Source of the DNA: Nannocystis sp. RBIL2
Lineage (GTDB): Bacteria > Myxococcota_A > Polyangia > Nannocystales > Nannocystaceae
Direction: 5' to 3'
Assembly (NCBI RefSeq): GCF_026626745.1
Contig: NZ_JAPNJW010000001.1
Span: 5,688,001-5,752,000, forward strand
Length of the DNA: 64,000 nt
A program made the translations under genes and the position numbers. The notes below the pieces were generated by a model. That model was given only the letters and a program-made list of their open reading frames with translations. It was not told where the DNA came from and searched no databases. Each line of letters starts with the position of its first letter. Position 1 is the first letter of the stretch. Positions 36,400 to 45,573 of this stretch are shown piece by piece.

Positions 36400-36421
36400 G
36401 ACATGCCCTCTCGGGCATGTC
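36400..36421. terminator. palindrome hairpin between ybaK and the PHM-like gene
   Basis: Perfect 9-bp arms GACATGCCC and GGGCATGTC around TCTC; a second GGACATG unit overlaps the ybaK stop. Confidence 0.65.
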
Positions 36422-36438
36422 TCATCTTCCCAGAAGAA

Positions 36439-38016
36439 TCAGTCGTCGAGCGCGCCGGCCTCGATCCACGCGCGCAGCTTGGCGACCAGCGGGTCGGGCA
36501 GCAGGGTCGGGGCGTTGAAAGGCATGTGGCGGACCACTGCGCCGTTGCCGTTCTGCGGCTCGCACTCGGCGACCAGCCGGTACAGCCAGCTCGCCTGCGG
36601 GTCGCCGGGAGTGACGAGCGGGTCGGGCGTGTCGGCGACGACCTCGTGGGCGAGCAGGCGGGCGCCGAGGCCCTCGGCCGTCTGCAGGTCGAGGCCGGCG
36701 GCGGGGGCCGAGGCGTCGTGGCACGACGAGAAGGTGCAGCTCGGGTTGAAGATCGAGTCGCGCACGCTGGCCAGCGTGGTGGGCGTGTCGGGCGCGGCAG
36801 TCGACGCGCTGTCGCTGCAGCTCTTGGTCGGATCGAGGTCGACGTCGCCCGGATCGGTCGGCGGCACGTAGAGCGGCCGGGCGATCTCCTCCGGCGTCGG
36901 CGGGCCCTGGGCCGGGTTCTTGAACACGGCATAGTTGGCGCACTCGGCCTCGTGCAGCACCACGTCGTCGTCGACGCCGACCAGCTGCGAGCCCTCGCTG
37001 ACGCGCGACTCGATCATCACCCGCGCGTCGACGAGGCCGAGCATCATGCACATCTCCTGGTCGCCGATGCCGTAGCCGATCTCCTTGCCCAGCCAGTTAT
37101 TGAAACCGCAGGCGAAGCGCAGGCCCTCGGCGTCGGACAGGTCGACGGGGGGGTCGAACGCGGCTCCGTTGGCGCCGCCGTTGAAGCCGTCGAGCTTGAA
37201 CAGGAACTCGCCGTCGCGCGCGCCGCCGAGGACCTGCAGGCCGAAGTACTCACCGAGGTAGTGGTAGTGCGGGAGCACGTAGTAGAGCTTCATGTCGAAC
37301 GGCTGGCCGGTCGACTTCTCGAAGGTCGCCTTGAACGAGCAGTTGCCGGTGAAGCGGCTGTGCTTGTTCGCGGGGATCGCCAGGTCGCGGTAGTCGAGGT
37401 GCATCGCCGCCAGCACCGCGCCGATGTCGCGCGGGTGGATGATGTCGAGCGCCATCCGCAGCTCGGAGTCGAGGTCGGTGCTGCCGAGGTTGAGCAGGTG
37501 GGTGCCGGCGATGATCTTGTGCCGCGCGGGGATCTTGATGACCGCGCCCGCCGGCAGCTGCATGACCTCCTGGCGCGACTGGGTCGACTGAGCGAACAGC
37601 ACCGTGCCCTCGACCGCGGCGGTGATCTCGTTGTAGCTGCGCGAGGCGCAGTCCCAGAACCCGTCCTCGCCGGGGAACACCTCCTCCGGCACCGCGAACC
37701 AGTTGCTGTGGTGGAACCCGCCGTCGTTGACCAGCGTCACCGCGTTGACGTAGATCGCCTCGTCGTTGTGCAGCGTCCACTGCACGCACGGCTCGATCTC
37801 GAGGTACGGCGTCATCAAGTAGCTGCCGAAGCTGTGGACCACCGTCGCGGTCTCGGTCGCCGGCTCGCCGGTAGTCGACGGCGGCGGCGTCGGGTCGCCG
37901 GTGGTGCCGGTCGCCGTCTCGGAGGTGGTCGCGGTGGTGGTCCCCTCGCTGTCCGAAGAGCCAGGTCGGAGACAGCCGCACACGAGGGCGAGGACGACGA
38001 GCGAACGACGGGTCAT
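36439..38016 (-). CDS. PHM-like copper monooxygenase domain lipoprotein with c-type-haem-like tail (copy 1)
   Basis: 525 aa. Lipoprotein signal (VVLALVCGCLRPG), Thr/Ser/Gly linker, then a domain resembling copper type II ascorbate-dependent monooxygenases: GGFHHSNW, QSTQSRQEV, HKIIAGTHLLN, the CuB-like LPHYHYLG and a CGFNNW block. The C-terminal 130 residues carry CTFSSCHD, which looks like a c-type haem CxxxCH variant, followed by VVRHMPFNAP. A role in oxidative copper chemistry at the envelope is likely; the substrate is unknown. Paralogue of the next gene, 8 bp downstream of it. Confidence 0.65.
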   Translation of the reverse strand: MTRRSLVVLALVCGCLRPGSSDSEGTTTATTSETATGTTGDPTPPPSTTGEPATETATVVHSFGSYLMTPYLEIEPCVQWTLHNDEAIYVNAVTLVNDGGFHHSNWFAVPEEVFPGEDGFWDCASRSYNEITAAVEGTVLFAQSTQSRQEVMQLPAGAVIKIPARHKIIAGTHLLNLGSTDLDSELRMALDIIHPRDIGAVLAAMHLDYRDLAIPANKHSRFTGNCSFKATFEKSTGQPFDMKLYYVLPHYHYLGEYFGLQVLGGARDGEFLFKLDGFNGGANGAAFDPPVDLSDAEGLRFACGFNNWLGKEIGYGIGDQEMCMMLGLVDARVMIESRVSEGSQLVGVDDDVVLHEAECANYAVFKNPAQGPPTPEEIARPLYVPPTDPGDVDLDPTKSCSDSASTAAPDTPTTLASVRDSIFNPSCTFSSCHDASAPAAGLDLQTAEGLGARLLAHEVVADTPDPLVTPGDPQASWLYRLVAECEPQNGNGAVVRHMPFNAPTLLPDPLVAKLRAWIEAGALDD

Positions 38017-38024
38017 GGCAGTAC

Positions 38025-39572
38025 TCAATTATTCTCGGCGCCGGCGTTGATCCACGCGCGGATCAGCGCGACGGCGCCGTCGGTGAGCAGGGTGGGCGCG
38101 TTGTAGGGCATGTGTCGGACCGTCTGGCCTTCGCTGTCGGTCGGGTCACAGCGCGAGACGATGCGGTACAGCCAGCTGCCCTCGGCGTCGCCGGGAGCGA
38201 CGAGCGGGACATCGACCCGGGCCGCGACCTCGTGCGCGAGCAAGCGCTCGTGCAGGCCCGGCGACTGCAAGTCGAGGCCGGCCGCGGGTTGCTTGGCGTC
38301 GTGACACGACGAGAACACGCAGCCCGGTGCGAAGATGGCGCCGGCGATGCCGCGGAGGCTCGGCGCGCCCTTGGACGGCGTGCTCGGATCGGCGTCGACG
38401 CACTGCTTGAGCGGCTCGAGGTCGACGTCGCCGGGGTCGCCCGGCGGGACGTACAGCGGCCCGGCCTTCTCTTCCGCGGTGGGCTCGGTCTGGGCGCCGT
38501 TCTCGGGGAAGGCGAGCGCCTGGCACGGGCCCTCGTGGAGCAGCACGTCGCCCTCGACGCCGGTCGGCTTCGAGTTGACGAGGACGCTGATGTCCATGAT
38601 CGCGCGGCTGTCGGCGAGGCCGAGCATCACGCACATCTCCTGGTCGCCGATGCCCCAGCCGATGGACACGTCGCGCCAGTTGTCGAAGCCGCACGAGAAG
38701 CGCAGGCCCTCGCTGCCGTTGAGGTCGAGCGGCGGATCGAACGCCTTGCCGCCGGCGTCGGCGTTGAAGCCGGTCTTCTCGAACACGACCTCGCTGTTGC
38801 CGTCGGCGTCGAACTTCTCGAGGCGGAAGTGGTCGCCGAGGTAATGGGTGTGCGGCAGGACGTGGTAGAGCTTGAGGTCGAACTCGCCGCCGACCGCGCC
38901 GACGTAGGGCGCCCTGATCTTGCAAGTGCCGGTGAAGCGGCTGCGCCGGTTCGGCGGGATGTCGAGGTCGTAGTAGGTCAGGCGAAACGGGGCGACCAGG
39001 ACCTCGACGTCGCGCGGGTGGATGATGTCGAGGGCCATGCGCAGCTCGGTCTCGATGGCGACGCTGGCGAGGTTGAGCAGGTGGACGCCGGCGATGATCT
39101 TGTGACGCGGCGGGATCTTGATGACCACGCCGGGCGGGAGCTGCTGGACCTCGCTGCGCGACTGGGTCGACTGGGCGAACACGACGGTGCCCGAGAGCGC
39201 GGCCTCGAGCTCGGAGTAGCCGCGGTCGGAGCAGCGGAAGAACCCGTCCTCGCCCGTGAACTTGTCCTCCGGGACAGTCAGCCAGTTGCTGTGGTGGAAG
39301 CCGCCGTCGTTGACCAGCGTGACGGCGTTGACGTACAGCGGCTGGTCGTTGTGCAGCGTCCACTGCACGCACGGCTCGGTCTCCTCGAAGGCCGCGAGCG
39401 TGGTGAGCCCGTAGGTGTGGACCAGAGTGGCCCGCGAGCCGTCGTTCGGCTCGCCGCCGCTCGCGGTGCCGGTGTCGCCGGTGGTCTCGGTCGCGGCCGG
39501 GTTCTCGGATGTCCGACAGGACAGGCTCGCAACGACGAGCCCCGCCGCGGCCGTGCGCGCCAGCGCGTGCAT
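38025..39572 (-). CDS. PHM-like copper monooxygenase domain lipoprotein with c-type-haem-like tail (copy 2)
   Basis: 515 aa, tandem paralogue of the previous entry: the same order GGFHHSNW, QSTQSRSEV, HKIIAGVHLLN, LPHTHYLGDHF and CVFSSCHDAK, and the ending VRHMPYNAPTLL. The lipobox SLSC lies at about residues 18-21. The short palindrome at 39509-39525 overlaps the signal peptide region and reads SCRTSEN. It precedes copy 1, 8 bp apart, so both are probably one transcript. Divergence suggests a fairly old duplication with retained metal ligands. Confidence 0.65.
   Translation of the reverse strand: MHALARTAAAGLVVASLSCRTSENPAATETTGDTGTASGGEPNDGSRATLVHTYGLTTLAAFEETEPCVQWTLHNDQPLYVNAVTLVNDGGFHHSNWLTVPEDKFTGEDGFFRCSDRGYSELEAALSGTVVFAQSTQSRSEVQQLPPGVVIKIPPRHKIIAGVHLLNLASVAIETELRMALDIIHPRDVEVLVAPFRLTYYDLDIPPNRRSRFTGTCKIRAPYVGAVGGEFDLKLYHVLPHTHYLGDHFRLEKFDADGNSEVVFEKTGFNADAGGKAFDPPLDLNGSEGLRFSCGFDNWRDVSIGWGIGDQEMCVMLGLADSRAIMDISVLVNSKPTGVEGDVLLHEGPCQALAFPENGAQTEPTAEEKAGPLYVPPGDPGDVDLEPLKQCVDADPSTPSKGAPSLRGIAGAIFAPGCVFSSCHDAKQPAAGLDLQSPGLHERLLAHEVAARVDVPLVAPGDAEGSWLYRIVSRCDPTDSEGQTVRHMPYNAPTLLTDGAVALIRAWINAGAENN
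39509..39525. repeat. palindrome-like copy in the PHM copy 2 signal region
   Basis: ATGTCC-GAC-AGGACAGG, just after the lipobox codons. Confidence 0.4.
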
Positions 39573-39637
39573 GTACAATGCCTCCAGGACCGGCCCGGGC
39601 CGCCCCACGGCAAAATATCATCGCCCCCGCCGCCAGG

Positions 39638-40063
39638 CTACGAAGACCTGCGTACGGCCGCCTGGGACGCCAATACCGCGTCGATCGCCGCCTCCAGGCG
39701 AGGCACCACCAGCGCCTCGAAGCGGCCGCGCACCGCGGGGTCGCCGAAACACCAGTAAGCGACCAAGGCCTCGAGGCCGGTCGCCGCGCGGTAAGCCCGC
39801 ACGTCCCGCACGCCGCGGCCGGAGGCCTTGAGATTGACGTTGCGGCCGCGCCGCACGACCCCGGCCTCGTCGTCGTCGAGCTCGGGCTCGATGGCCGCGA
39901 GCAGCTCGGCCTGCGCCTCGGCGCAGACGATCCGGGCCTTCATGGCGTGAAGCCGGTCGGTCGGGTAGTCGCCCCGCAGCGCGAGGCGAAGTCGGACCTC
40001 CCGCTCGAACTCGGCGTCGCCGAGCCAGGCGAGGGTGCGGATCGATCTGCCGCGCAGGTCCAT
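39638..40063 (-). CDS. mrnC: Mini-ribonuclease III-like protein
   Basis: 141 aa. A RNase III catalytic fold without a dsRBD: LAWLGDAEFEREVR carries the Asp and Glu of the metal site, followed by VVRRGRNVN (RGRN) and YRAATGLEALVAYW, which match Bacillus MrnC, the enzyme that matures 23S rRNA. This family is best known in Firmicutes, cyanobacteria and plants, so its place here is noteworthy. The ATG at 40063 is used; an upstream frame to 40117 adds non-conserved residues. It is divergent from the MFS gene. Confidence 0.82.
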   Translation of the reverse strand: MDLRGRSIRTLAWLGDAEFEREVRLRLALRGDYPTDRLHAMKARIVCAEAQAELLAAIEPELDDDEAGVVRRGRNVNLKASGRGVRDVRAYRAATGLEALVAYWCFGDPAVRGRFEALVVPRLEAAIDAVLASQAAVRRSS

Positions 40064-40160
40064 GGCGCGGCGCAGGATAGTCCAGAGGCGCGCACACCCG
40101 CGCGTGAGCCCTTGCACGTACGAACTGCGGGTCGGCGTCGGTGACGCTGCCGGGCAGCGC

Positions 40161-40166
40161 TATGCT
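40161..40166 (+). promoter_or_regulatory. -10-like TATGCT before the MFS gene
   Basis: It ends ten bases before the ATG at 40177. Confidence 0.35.
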
Positions 40167-40176
40167 CCGGCCGCCC

Positions 40177-41433
40177 ATGGCCGAGCGCCCCCGCTTCTCC
40201 TCCCGGTATCTGGCGTACGCGCTCGCGGTCGTGTTCTTCGCCAACTTCCTCAACTACGCCGACCGCCAGGTGGTGAGCGCGCTCGAGGTCGAGATCAAGG
40301 GCGCCTTCGCCATGGACAAGGCGGAGTTCGGCATGCTGTGGTCCGCCTTCACGCTCGGCTACATGGTGTTCGCGCCGCTGATCGGCTACTGGGCCGGACG
40401 CTACCGCCGCACCATGATCTTCGCCGCGTGCGTGTTCATCTGGTCGCTGGCGACGATCGGCTCGGGCCTGGCGACCGGCAAGACGGGGCTGTTCCTGTCG
40501 CGCTTCTTGATCGGCGTCGGCGAGGCCGGATGCCTCGTCATCGGCCCGACGCTGGTCGCCGACTACTTCTCCGACCGCGTCCGCGGCCGCGCGCTGGCCC
40601 TGTTCTTCCTCGGCATGCCGCTCGGCGGCACCGCCGGCTACCTGATCGGCGGCCTCGTCACCCACTACTCGGGCAGCTGGCAGAACGCGTTCTTCGTGGC
40701 CGGCGCGCCCGGGCTGCTGGTGGCGATCCTGATCGCCATGCTCGCCGAGCCGCCGCGCGCCGGACAGTCCGGGACAGGTCCCGAAGAACATGTCTCTGGG
40801 GTCAAGTCGTACCTGGCCCTGCTGCGCAACAAGACGCTGATGCTGATCATCCTCGCGCAGGCGTTCGCGGTGATGATCCTGGTGCCGATCCTCCACTACA
40901 GCATCGAGTTCTTCCAGAAAGAGCGCGGCATGACGAAGGTCGAGGCGTCGCTGGCGCTCGGGGTGATCGGCCTCGTCGGCGGCCTCATCGGCTCGGGCCT
41001 GGCCGGCCTGCTCGGCGACCGCCTGGCCCGCCGCACCCGCGGCGCCTACGCCCTGCTCGCCGGCATCGCCTACGCCCTGGCGCTGCCGGCCTTCTTCATC
41101 GGCTTCTCGACCGAGAGCCGGGCGATCTTCCTGCCCGCGCTCGGCGTCGGCGCGACCTGCCTGTTCCTGTGCATGCCGTCGGTCAACACCCAGATCGCCA
41201 ACGTCGTGCCCGGCACGCAGCGGGCGATGGCCTACGCGCTGGCGGTGTTCATCCTGCACTTCCTCGGCGACATGGCCGCGCCGCCGCTGTTCGGCAAGGT
41301 CGCCGACATCTACGGCTCGCAGCAGACGTTCCTCGTGACGTCGTCGACGCTGATCCTCGCGGCGACCTGCTGCTTCATCGCAGTGCGCACCGCCGAGAAG
41401 GACATCAAAAAATTCGTCGAGGGCCAGCCCTAG
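40177..41433 (+). CDS. MFS transporter of the Spinster (Spns) type
   Basis: 418 aa with about twelve membrane helices. NFLNYADRQVVSAL in helix 1 and GYWAGRYRRTMIF in the first loop are Spinster-like; RGRALALFFLGMPLGGTAGYLIGG is helix 5. Spns proteins move lysophospholipids or sphingoid lipids. The central cytoplasmic loop (about residues 196-209: AGQSGTGPEEHVSG) is encoded by a palindrome copy (40761-40800), where a length change is harmless. The gene ends at a strong hairpin. MAERPRFSSRY is taken as the start. Confidence 0.82.
   Translation: MAERPRFSSRYLAYALAVVFFANFLNYADRQVVSALEVEIKGAFAMDKAEFGMLWSAFTLGYMVFAPLIGYWAGRYRRTMIFAACVFIWSLATIGSGLATGKTGLFLSRFLIGVGEAGCLVIGPTLVADYFSDRVRGRALALFFLGMPLGGTAGYLIGGLVTHYSGSWQNAFFVAGAPGLLVAILIAMLAEPPRAGQSGTGPEEHVSGVKSYLALLRNKTLMLIILAQAFAVMILVPILHYSIEFFQKERGMTKVEASLALGVIGLVGGLIGSGLAGLLGDRLARRTRGAYALLAGIAYALALPAFFIGFSTESRAIFLPALGVGATCLFLCMPSVNTQIANVVPGTQRAMAYALAVFILHFLGDMAAPPLFGKVADIYGSQQTFLVTSSTLILAATCCFIAVRTAEKDIKKFVEGQP
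40761..40800. repeat. palindrome array inside the MFS gene
   Basis: GGACAGTCCGGGACAG and GAACATGTCTCTGGG units in the central loop coding region. Confidence 0.5.
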
Positions 41434-41462
41434 CGTAGCGCCGTGGTAGCGAACAATCGCTG

Positions 41463-41494
41463 CCCACAAGGACATGTCCTTATGTCCTTGTGGG
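41463..41494. terminator. strong palindrome hairpin between convergent genes
   Basis: Perfect 13-bp arms CCCACAAGGACAT and ATGTCCTTGTGGG with a six-base loop GTCCTT, 30 bp after the MFS stop. Confidence 0.7.
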
Positions 41495-41674
41495 CCGCAG
41501 GCCGGGCGCGACCGTCCGACTTCCGTCCGGCGCCCGCGCGGGCCCTCGCAGTGTCCGTCCCTCAGCTATCTACTTCGCGCTGCTTCTGCGCATCATCGAT
41601 GCTAGCAACCGCGCGCGGCAGCGACAAGGCACCGCCGGACCTCATGTGGCCTTTGCGACAGGCGACGTACGGCG

Positions 41675-42985
41675 TCAACCGTCGTAGCTCTCGTCGCCGA
41701 TCGTGGCCTTGAGCGCACCGGTTGCGGCGTCGTAGACCTCGACGGAGCTCATGCGCACCAGGAAGACATGGTTCGCGGTGGCCTCGATGCCGCGCAACCA
41801 GTCGACCGCGAAAATGCTGCGCAGCTTGTTGTCCCACAGACGATCGCCGGTCTTCGCGTCGAAGGCGACGAGGTGCCAGTGCTCGGGGCCCTCGCCGTAG
41901 GTGCCGAAGTAGCGACCCCCGGCCAGGATGTCCTGTTCGTTGTCGCGCTCGCGCACGGAGGCGAGGTCGACCGCGGGCACGGGGCTCTTCCACCGGACCT
42001 CGCGCGACGCGGGGTCGAAGCCGAAGACCATCGGATAGGCGGTGCCCGGCGACTTCACGCCGCGCGCGACCCCCAGCGTGCCGTCGAGGTGCACCCCCGA
42101 GACGTCGACGCCCTCGACCTTCGGCGCGCGGCGCAGTCGCTCGCTCGTCGACAGCGATGGATCTCCGCCGCGCGGGCTCCACACGTTCTTCGCCTCGCAG
42201 GTCCGCGGCAGCTTCTCCTCCTTGAGCGCCGGCGTGGCCACGTCGACCAGGAACTGGCGCCGGTCGACCAGCGCGAGGTACAGGCGCGGGCTCTCGGCTG
42301 TCTCATCGAGCAGGCAGAAGCGCTCGGCGCGATCGGTCAGCGCGATCTCCTGCACCGACTTGCCGCTGGCCAGGTCGAACGCCTTGAGCTTGCCGCGGAA
42401 GTCGGTGACGAACAGGCGCTCGCCGACCACGCTGAAGTGGGTCGCGCGGTAGGCCTCGCCGTAGCTGCCGAACGGGCCGACGCGGTAGCGCTGGACGCCG
42501 TCGTCGGCCGCGAACACTGCGACGTGGAGCTGGTCGTCGGGGCGCACGCGCAGGCGACCGACGATGTGCTCCTTGCCGTCGATGGTCACGACGATCGGCG
42601 GGCCGCCGACCTCGTCCCACATGAAGTCGGCCTCGTTGCGCATCGGGTCGGCCTTGACCGGCGGGCCGCCGATCGTCGGCGTCTGGGCCGGGGCGCCCGG
42701 GGTCGTGGGCACCAGCGCCTGCGTGATCGAGGACGAGGTCGCCGGCGACATCACGAGATAGGAGGTGGCGACGCCGAGCACCACCATCGTCGCCACGCCG
42801 CTGACCAGCGCGCCGACGACCTTGGGGGCCGCCTGGGTGCCGGCGCGCACGTGCTGCGGCTGCACCGCGGTGGTGCGCGGCAGGTCGAAGTTGGCGCCGC
42901 AGTACTGACAACGAGCGCTCCGCTTGCTGTCGTCGGGCTGGAGCTTGGCGCCGCAGTTGGGGCAGTCGAAGCTGATGACGGCCAT
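41675..42985 (-). CDS. zinc-ribbon, membrane-anchored beta-propeller protein
   Basis: 436 aa. CPNC and CQYC (residues 8-11, 26-29) form a zinc ribbon, followed by a membrane helix near 55-78 and an extracytoplasmic PQQ-like propeller (ALDRxxQ-like KAFDLASGKSV, VAFDAKTGDRLWDNKL, VEVYDAATGAL). The ribbon is also used in the kinase at 32462. A sensor or scaffold function is possible; no enzyme site is visible. It lies 15 bp after uvrC on the same strand. Confidence 0.75.
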   Translation of the reverse strand: MAVISFDCPNCGAKLQPDDSKRSARCQYCGANFDLPRTTAVQPQHVRAGTQAAPKVVGALVSGVATMVVLGVATSYLVMSPATSSSITQALVPTTPGAPAQTPTIGGPPVKADPMRNEADFMWDEVGGPPIVVTIDGKEHIVGRLRVRPDDQLHVAVFAADDGVQRYRVGPFGSYGEAYRATHFSVVGERLFVTDFRGKLKAFDLASGKSVQEIALTDRAERFCLLDETAESPRLYLALVDRRQFLVDVATPALKEEKLPRTCEAKNVWSPRGGDPSLSTSERLRRAPKVEGVDVSGVHLDGTLGVARGVKSPGTAYPMVFGFDPASREVRWKSPVPAVDLASVRERDNEQDILAGGRYFGTYGEGPEHWHLVAFDAKTGDRLWDNKLRSIFAVDWLRGIEATANHVFLVRMSSVEVYDAATGALKATIGDESYDG

Positions 42986-43000
42986 GCGGCGACGACGGTA

Positions 43001-45565
43001 CTACGACTCGCCGCGCGGGGGCGCACTCGCTGCGGTCCCACCCTCGCTCAGAGCCTCGTGGATCCGCTGCGCCAGCGCCGTGCCCACGCCTTTCACCTCC
43101 GTCAGCCGCGCCGGAGCCGCGTTGCGGATCTCCGCGACCGTGCCGAAGTGCTGGATGAGCGCCTTCTTCAGCGCCGGGCCGACGCCGGGGATGTCGTCGA
43201 GGGCGCTGTGGAGGGCCCGCTTGCCGCGGCGCTTGCGGTGGTGGGTGATGGCGAAGCGGTGGGCCTCGTCGCGGATCTGCGTCATCAAGTACAGCTCGGA
43301 GCTGCCGGGGCGCAGGCGGATCGCATCCTTCGCGCCGGGCACGAACACGCGTTCCGGCTTGACCTCCCACTCCTCGGGGTCGTCGTCGGGCGTGCGCACG
43401 ACGTAGTCCTGGTAGCTCTGGCCCGGGAGCTGCGGCGCTTCGGGATCGGGCTCCACCGGCGCAGGCGCGTCCTCGGCCGTCAGCGTGCCGGCCGCGTCGA
43501 GCGCGGCCGCGGCGTCGGCGTAGGTCTTGAAGGTGCGCAGGCGCTGCAGCGCCGCCTTGCCGCGCCCCAGGCCCTGGCGCCGCTCCTTGGCCAGCGAGAC
43601 GACGTCGACCCCGCCCTCGCCGATCGGCACCCCGAGGTCGTGCAACGCGGCGATCACCCGCCCGAGCTGGCCCTTGCCGCCGTCGATGACCAGGAGGTCG
43701 GGCAGCGCCCAGGTGTTCTCGACGACCTCGTCGAGCGCGTCGAGCGTCGGCTCGGCCTCGGCCTCGGCGAATTCATCTGGCTCTTCGGACATGTCCTCTC
43801 CGACATTCGCGCGCTTGAGCCGGCGTCCGAGCACCTCGTACATGCTGCGGAAGTCGTCGTTCTGGCGGTCGCCCTGGGCCAGGCCGCCGAGGCCCTTGAT
43901 CTTGAAGCTGCGGTAGCGCTTCTTGGCCGGGGCGCCGTCGACGAACACGACCATCGACGCGACGGTGTCCTGGCCCTGGATGTGGCTGATGTCGTAGCAC
44001 TCGATCACGCGCGGCAGGCGGGTGAGGCCGAGCCGCTGCTGCAGGGTGCGCAGGGCCTGCTCGCTGTCCTCGGCGCGGTTGCGGCGCGAGGTGAAGTTGG
44101 ACGCGGCGTTGCGCTGGGCCAGGAGCAGCAGCTTCTTGCGGTCGCCGCGCTCGGGCACGAGGAGCGCGACCTTGCGGCCGCTGTGCTCGCGCAGCCACGC
44201 CTTGAGCGGCGCCTCGTCGTCGTCGAGCAGCTCGGAGGGCAGGAGGATCTCGTCGGGGATCGTCGGCGCGTCGTCGTAGTAGGCGACGAGGAAGCTGCCG
44301 AGCACGTCGGGGTCGGGCAGCTCCATGCCGCGGGCCGAGAAGGTGCGCGTGCCGAGCAGCTTGCCCTGGCGTACGTGCATGACCACGAACTCGACCTGGC
44401 CGCCCTCGCGGTACATGCCGATGACGTCCTGGTCGAGCGCGGCCGAGCCGACGACCTGCTGGCGCTCGAGGCTGGTGCTGATCGCCGACAGTTGGTCGCG
44501 CAGGCGCGCGGCGGTCTCGAACTCGAGCGCGCCGGCGGCGTCCTCCATCTGCGTGGTGAGGCCGGCCACCAGCTCTTTGTGCCGGCCCTCGAGGAACAGA
44601 CCGACGCCCTTGACCTGCAGGCCGTAGGCGTCGCGATCGACCGGGTAGACGCACGGCGCCGGGCAGCGGCCGATCTGGTGCTGCAGGCACGGGCGCTTGC
44701 GGTGCGTCAGGGTGTAGTCGGTGCAGGTGCGCAGCTTGAAGTAGCGGTTGACGACCTTCAGCGTGTGACGGGCGCTCTGGGCCGAGTGGTACGGGCCGAA
44801 GTAGCGGGCGCCGTCCTGACGCATGCGCCGGACCAGCTCGAGCCGCGGCCACTTGGCCTTGGGGTCGAGGCGCAGGACCAGGAACTGCTTGTCGTCGCGC
44901 AGCTTGACGTTGAAGCGCGGCTTGTACTTTTTAATGAGGTTGTTCTCGAGCAGCAGCGCCTCCTTGTCGTTGGAGGTCACCACCGTCTCGATGTCGCCGA
45001 GCGTGTGCGCCAGGTAGGGCACGAACAGCCGCGGGTCGGTGCCGTTGAAGTACTGCCGCACGCGCGCGCGCAGCCGCTTGGCCTTGCCGACGTAGACGAC
45101 GTCGCCCTTGCGGTCGCGCATGATGTAGACGCCGGGCAGGTCGGGCAGGCGCTCGACGATCTCCGCCAGCTCCTCGGGCGAGCCCGCGCGCGGCTGCCAC
45201 TCCGCGTCGGCCTGGATCGCCGCCAGCGCCTCGGTCCGCGCCGAGCTGACGAACCGCCCCGGCGCGTCGAGGTCGCCCGCGCCGCCGTCGGCGACCTCGA
45301 AGCTCTCGAGCACGTCCTCGGTCTCCGGGGTGTACGCCTCGGTCGTCGGCGGCTTGGAGGCGTCGTCCGGGTATGGCTTTTTGGACATGCCCTCAGGAGC
45401 CTGTCCCGAAGCGCCGGCGGGCGCGTCGCCTGGATCTGGCTCTCGGGACATGCCCTCAGGGCCCTGTCCCAAAGCACCTTCAGCCGGAGGACCGGCGGGG
45501 GGCGGCGGCGCGTCGGCGGGGGGTGCGGCGGGTTTGTGCGGGGGTCGTCCTTGACGCGCGGCCAT
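43001..45565 (-). CDS. uvrC: excinuclease ABC subunit C with long N-terminal extension
   Basis: 854 aa, against about 610 in E. coli. A GIY-YIG domain begins near 130 (LPGVYIMRDRKGDVVYVGKA), then UVR-type residues, the RNase H-like half (IECYDISHIQGQDTVASMVVFVDG, LLVIDGGKGQLGRV) and C-terminal helix-hairpin-helix (DIPGVGPALKKALIQHFGTV). It makes both incisions in nucleotide excision repair. The first 125 residues are unlike UvrC: Pro/Ala-rich, with two 21-residue repeats (QGPEGMSREPDPGD and QAPEGMSKKPYPDD) encoded by palindrome copies. Another copy at 43786-43805 encodes GEDMSEE in the central linker. Start ATG 45565; 8 bp after rseP. Confidence 0.9.
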   Translation of the reverse strand: MAARQGRPPHKPAAPPADAPPPPAGPPAEGALGQGPEGMSREPDPGDAPAGASGQAPEGMSKKPYPDDASKPPTTEAYTPETEDVLESFEVADGGAGDLDAPGRFVSSARTEALAAIQADAEWQPRAGSPEELAEIVERLPDLPGVYIMRDRKGDVVYVGKAKRLRARVRQYFNGTDPRLFVPYLAHTLGDIETVVTSNDKEALLLENNLIKKYKPRFNVKLRDDKQFLVLRLDPKAKWPRLELVRRMRQDGARYFGPYHSAQSARHTLKVVNRYFKLRTCTDYTLTHRKRPCLQHQIGRCPAPCVYPVDRDAYGLQVKGVGLFLEGRHKELVAGLTTQMEDAAGALEFETAARLRDQLSAISTSLERQQVVGSAALDQDVIGMYREGGQVEFVVMHVRQGKLLGTRTFSARGMELPDPDVLGSFLVAYYDDAPTIPDEILLPSELLDDDEAPLKAWLREHSGRKVALLVPERGDRKKLLLLAQRNAASNFTSRRNRAEDSEQALRTLQQRLGLTRLPRVIECYDISHIQGQDTVASMVVFVDGAPAKKRYRSFKIKGLGGLAQGDRQNDDFRSMYEVLGRRLKRANVGEDMSEEPDEFAEAEAEPTLDALDEVVENTWALPDLLVIDGGKGQLGRVIAALHDLGVPIGEGGVDVVSLAKERRQGLGRGKAALQRLRTFKTYADAAAALDAAGTLTAEDAPAPVEPDPEAPQLPGQSYQDYVVRTPDDDPEEWEVKPERVFVPGAKDAIRLRPGSSELYLMTQIRDEAHRFAITHHRKRRGKRALHSALDDIPGVGPALKKALIQHFGTVAEIRNAAPARLTEVKGVGTALAQRIHEALSEGGTAASAPPRGES
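43786..43805. repeat. palindrome copy in the uvrC linker
   Basis: CGGACATGTCCTCTCCGACA; read as GEDMSEE in frame. Confidence 0.55.
45383..45412. repeat. direct repeat A with palindrome core in uvrC
   Basis: GGACATGCCCTCAGG plus CCTGTCCCGAAGC; 63 bp (21 codons) from repeat B. Confidence 0.65.
45446..45475. repeat. direct repeat B with palindrome core in uvrC
   Basis: GGACATGCCCTCAGG plus CCTGTCCCAAAGC; near-identical to repeat A. Confidence 0.65.
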
Positions 45566-45573
45566 GGGCCATC

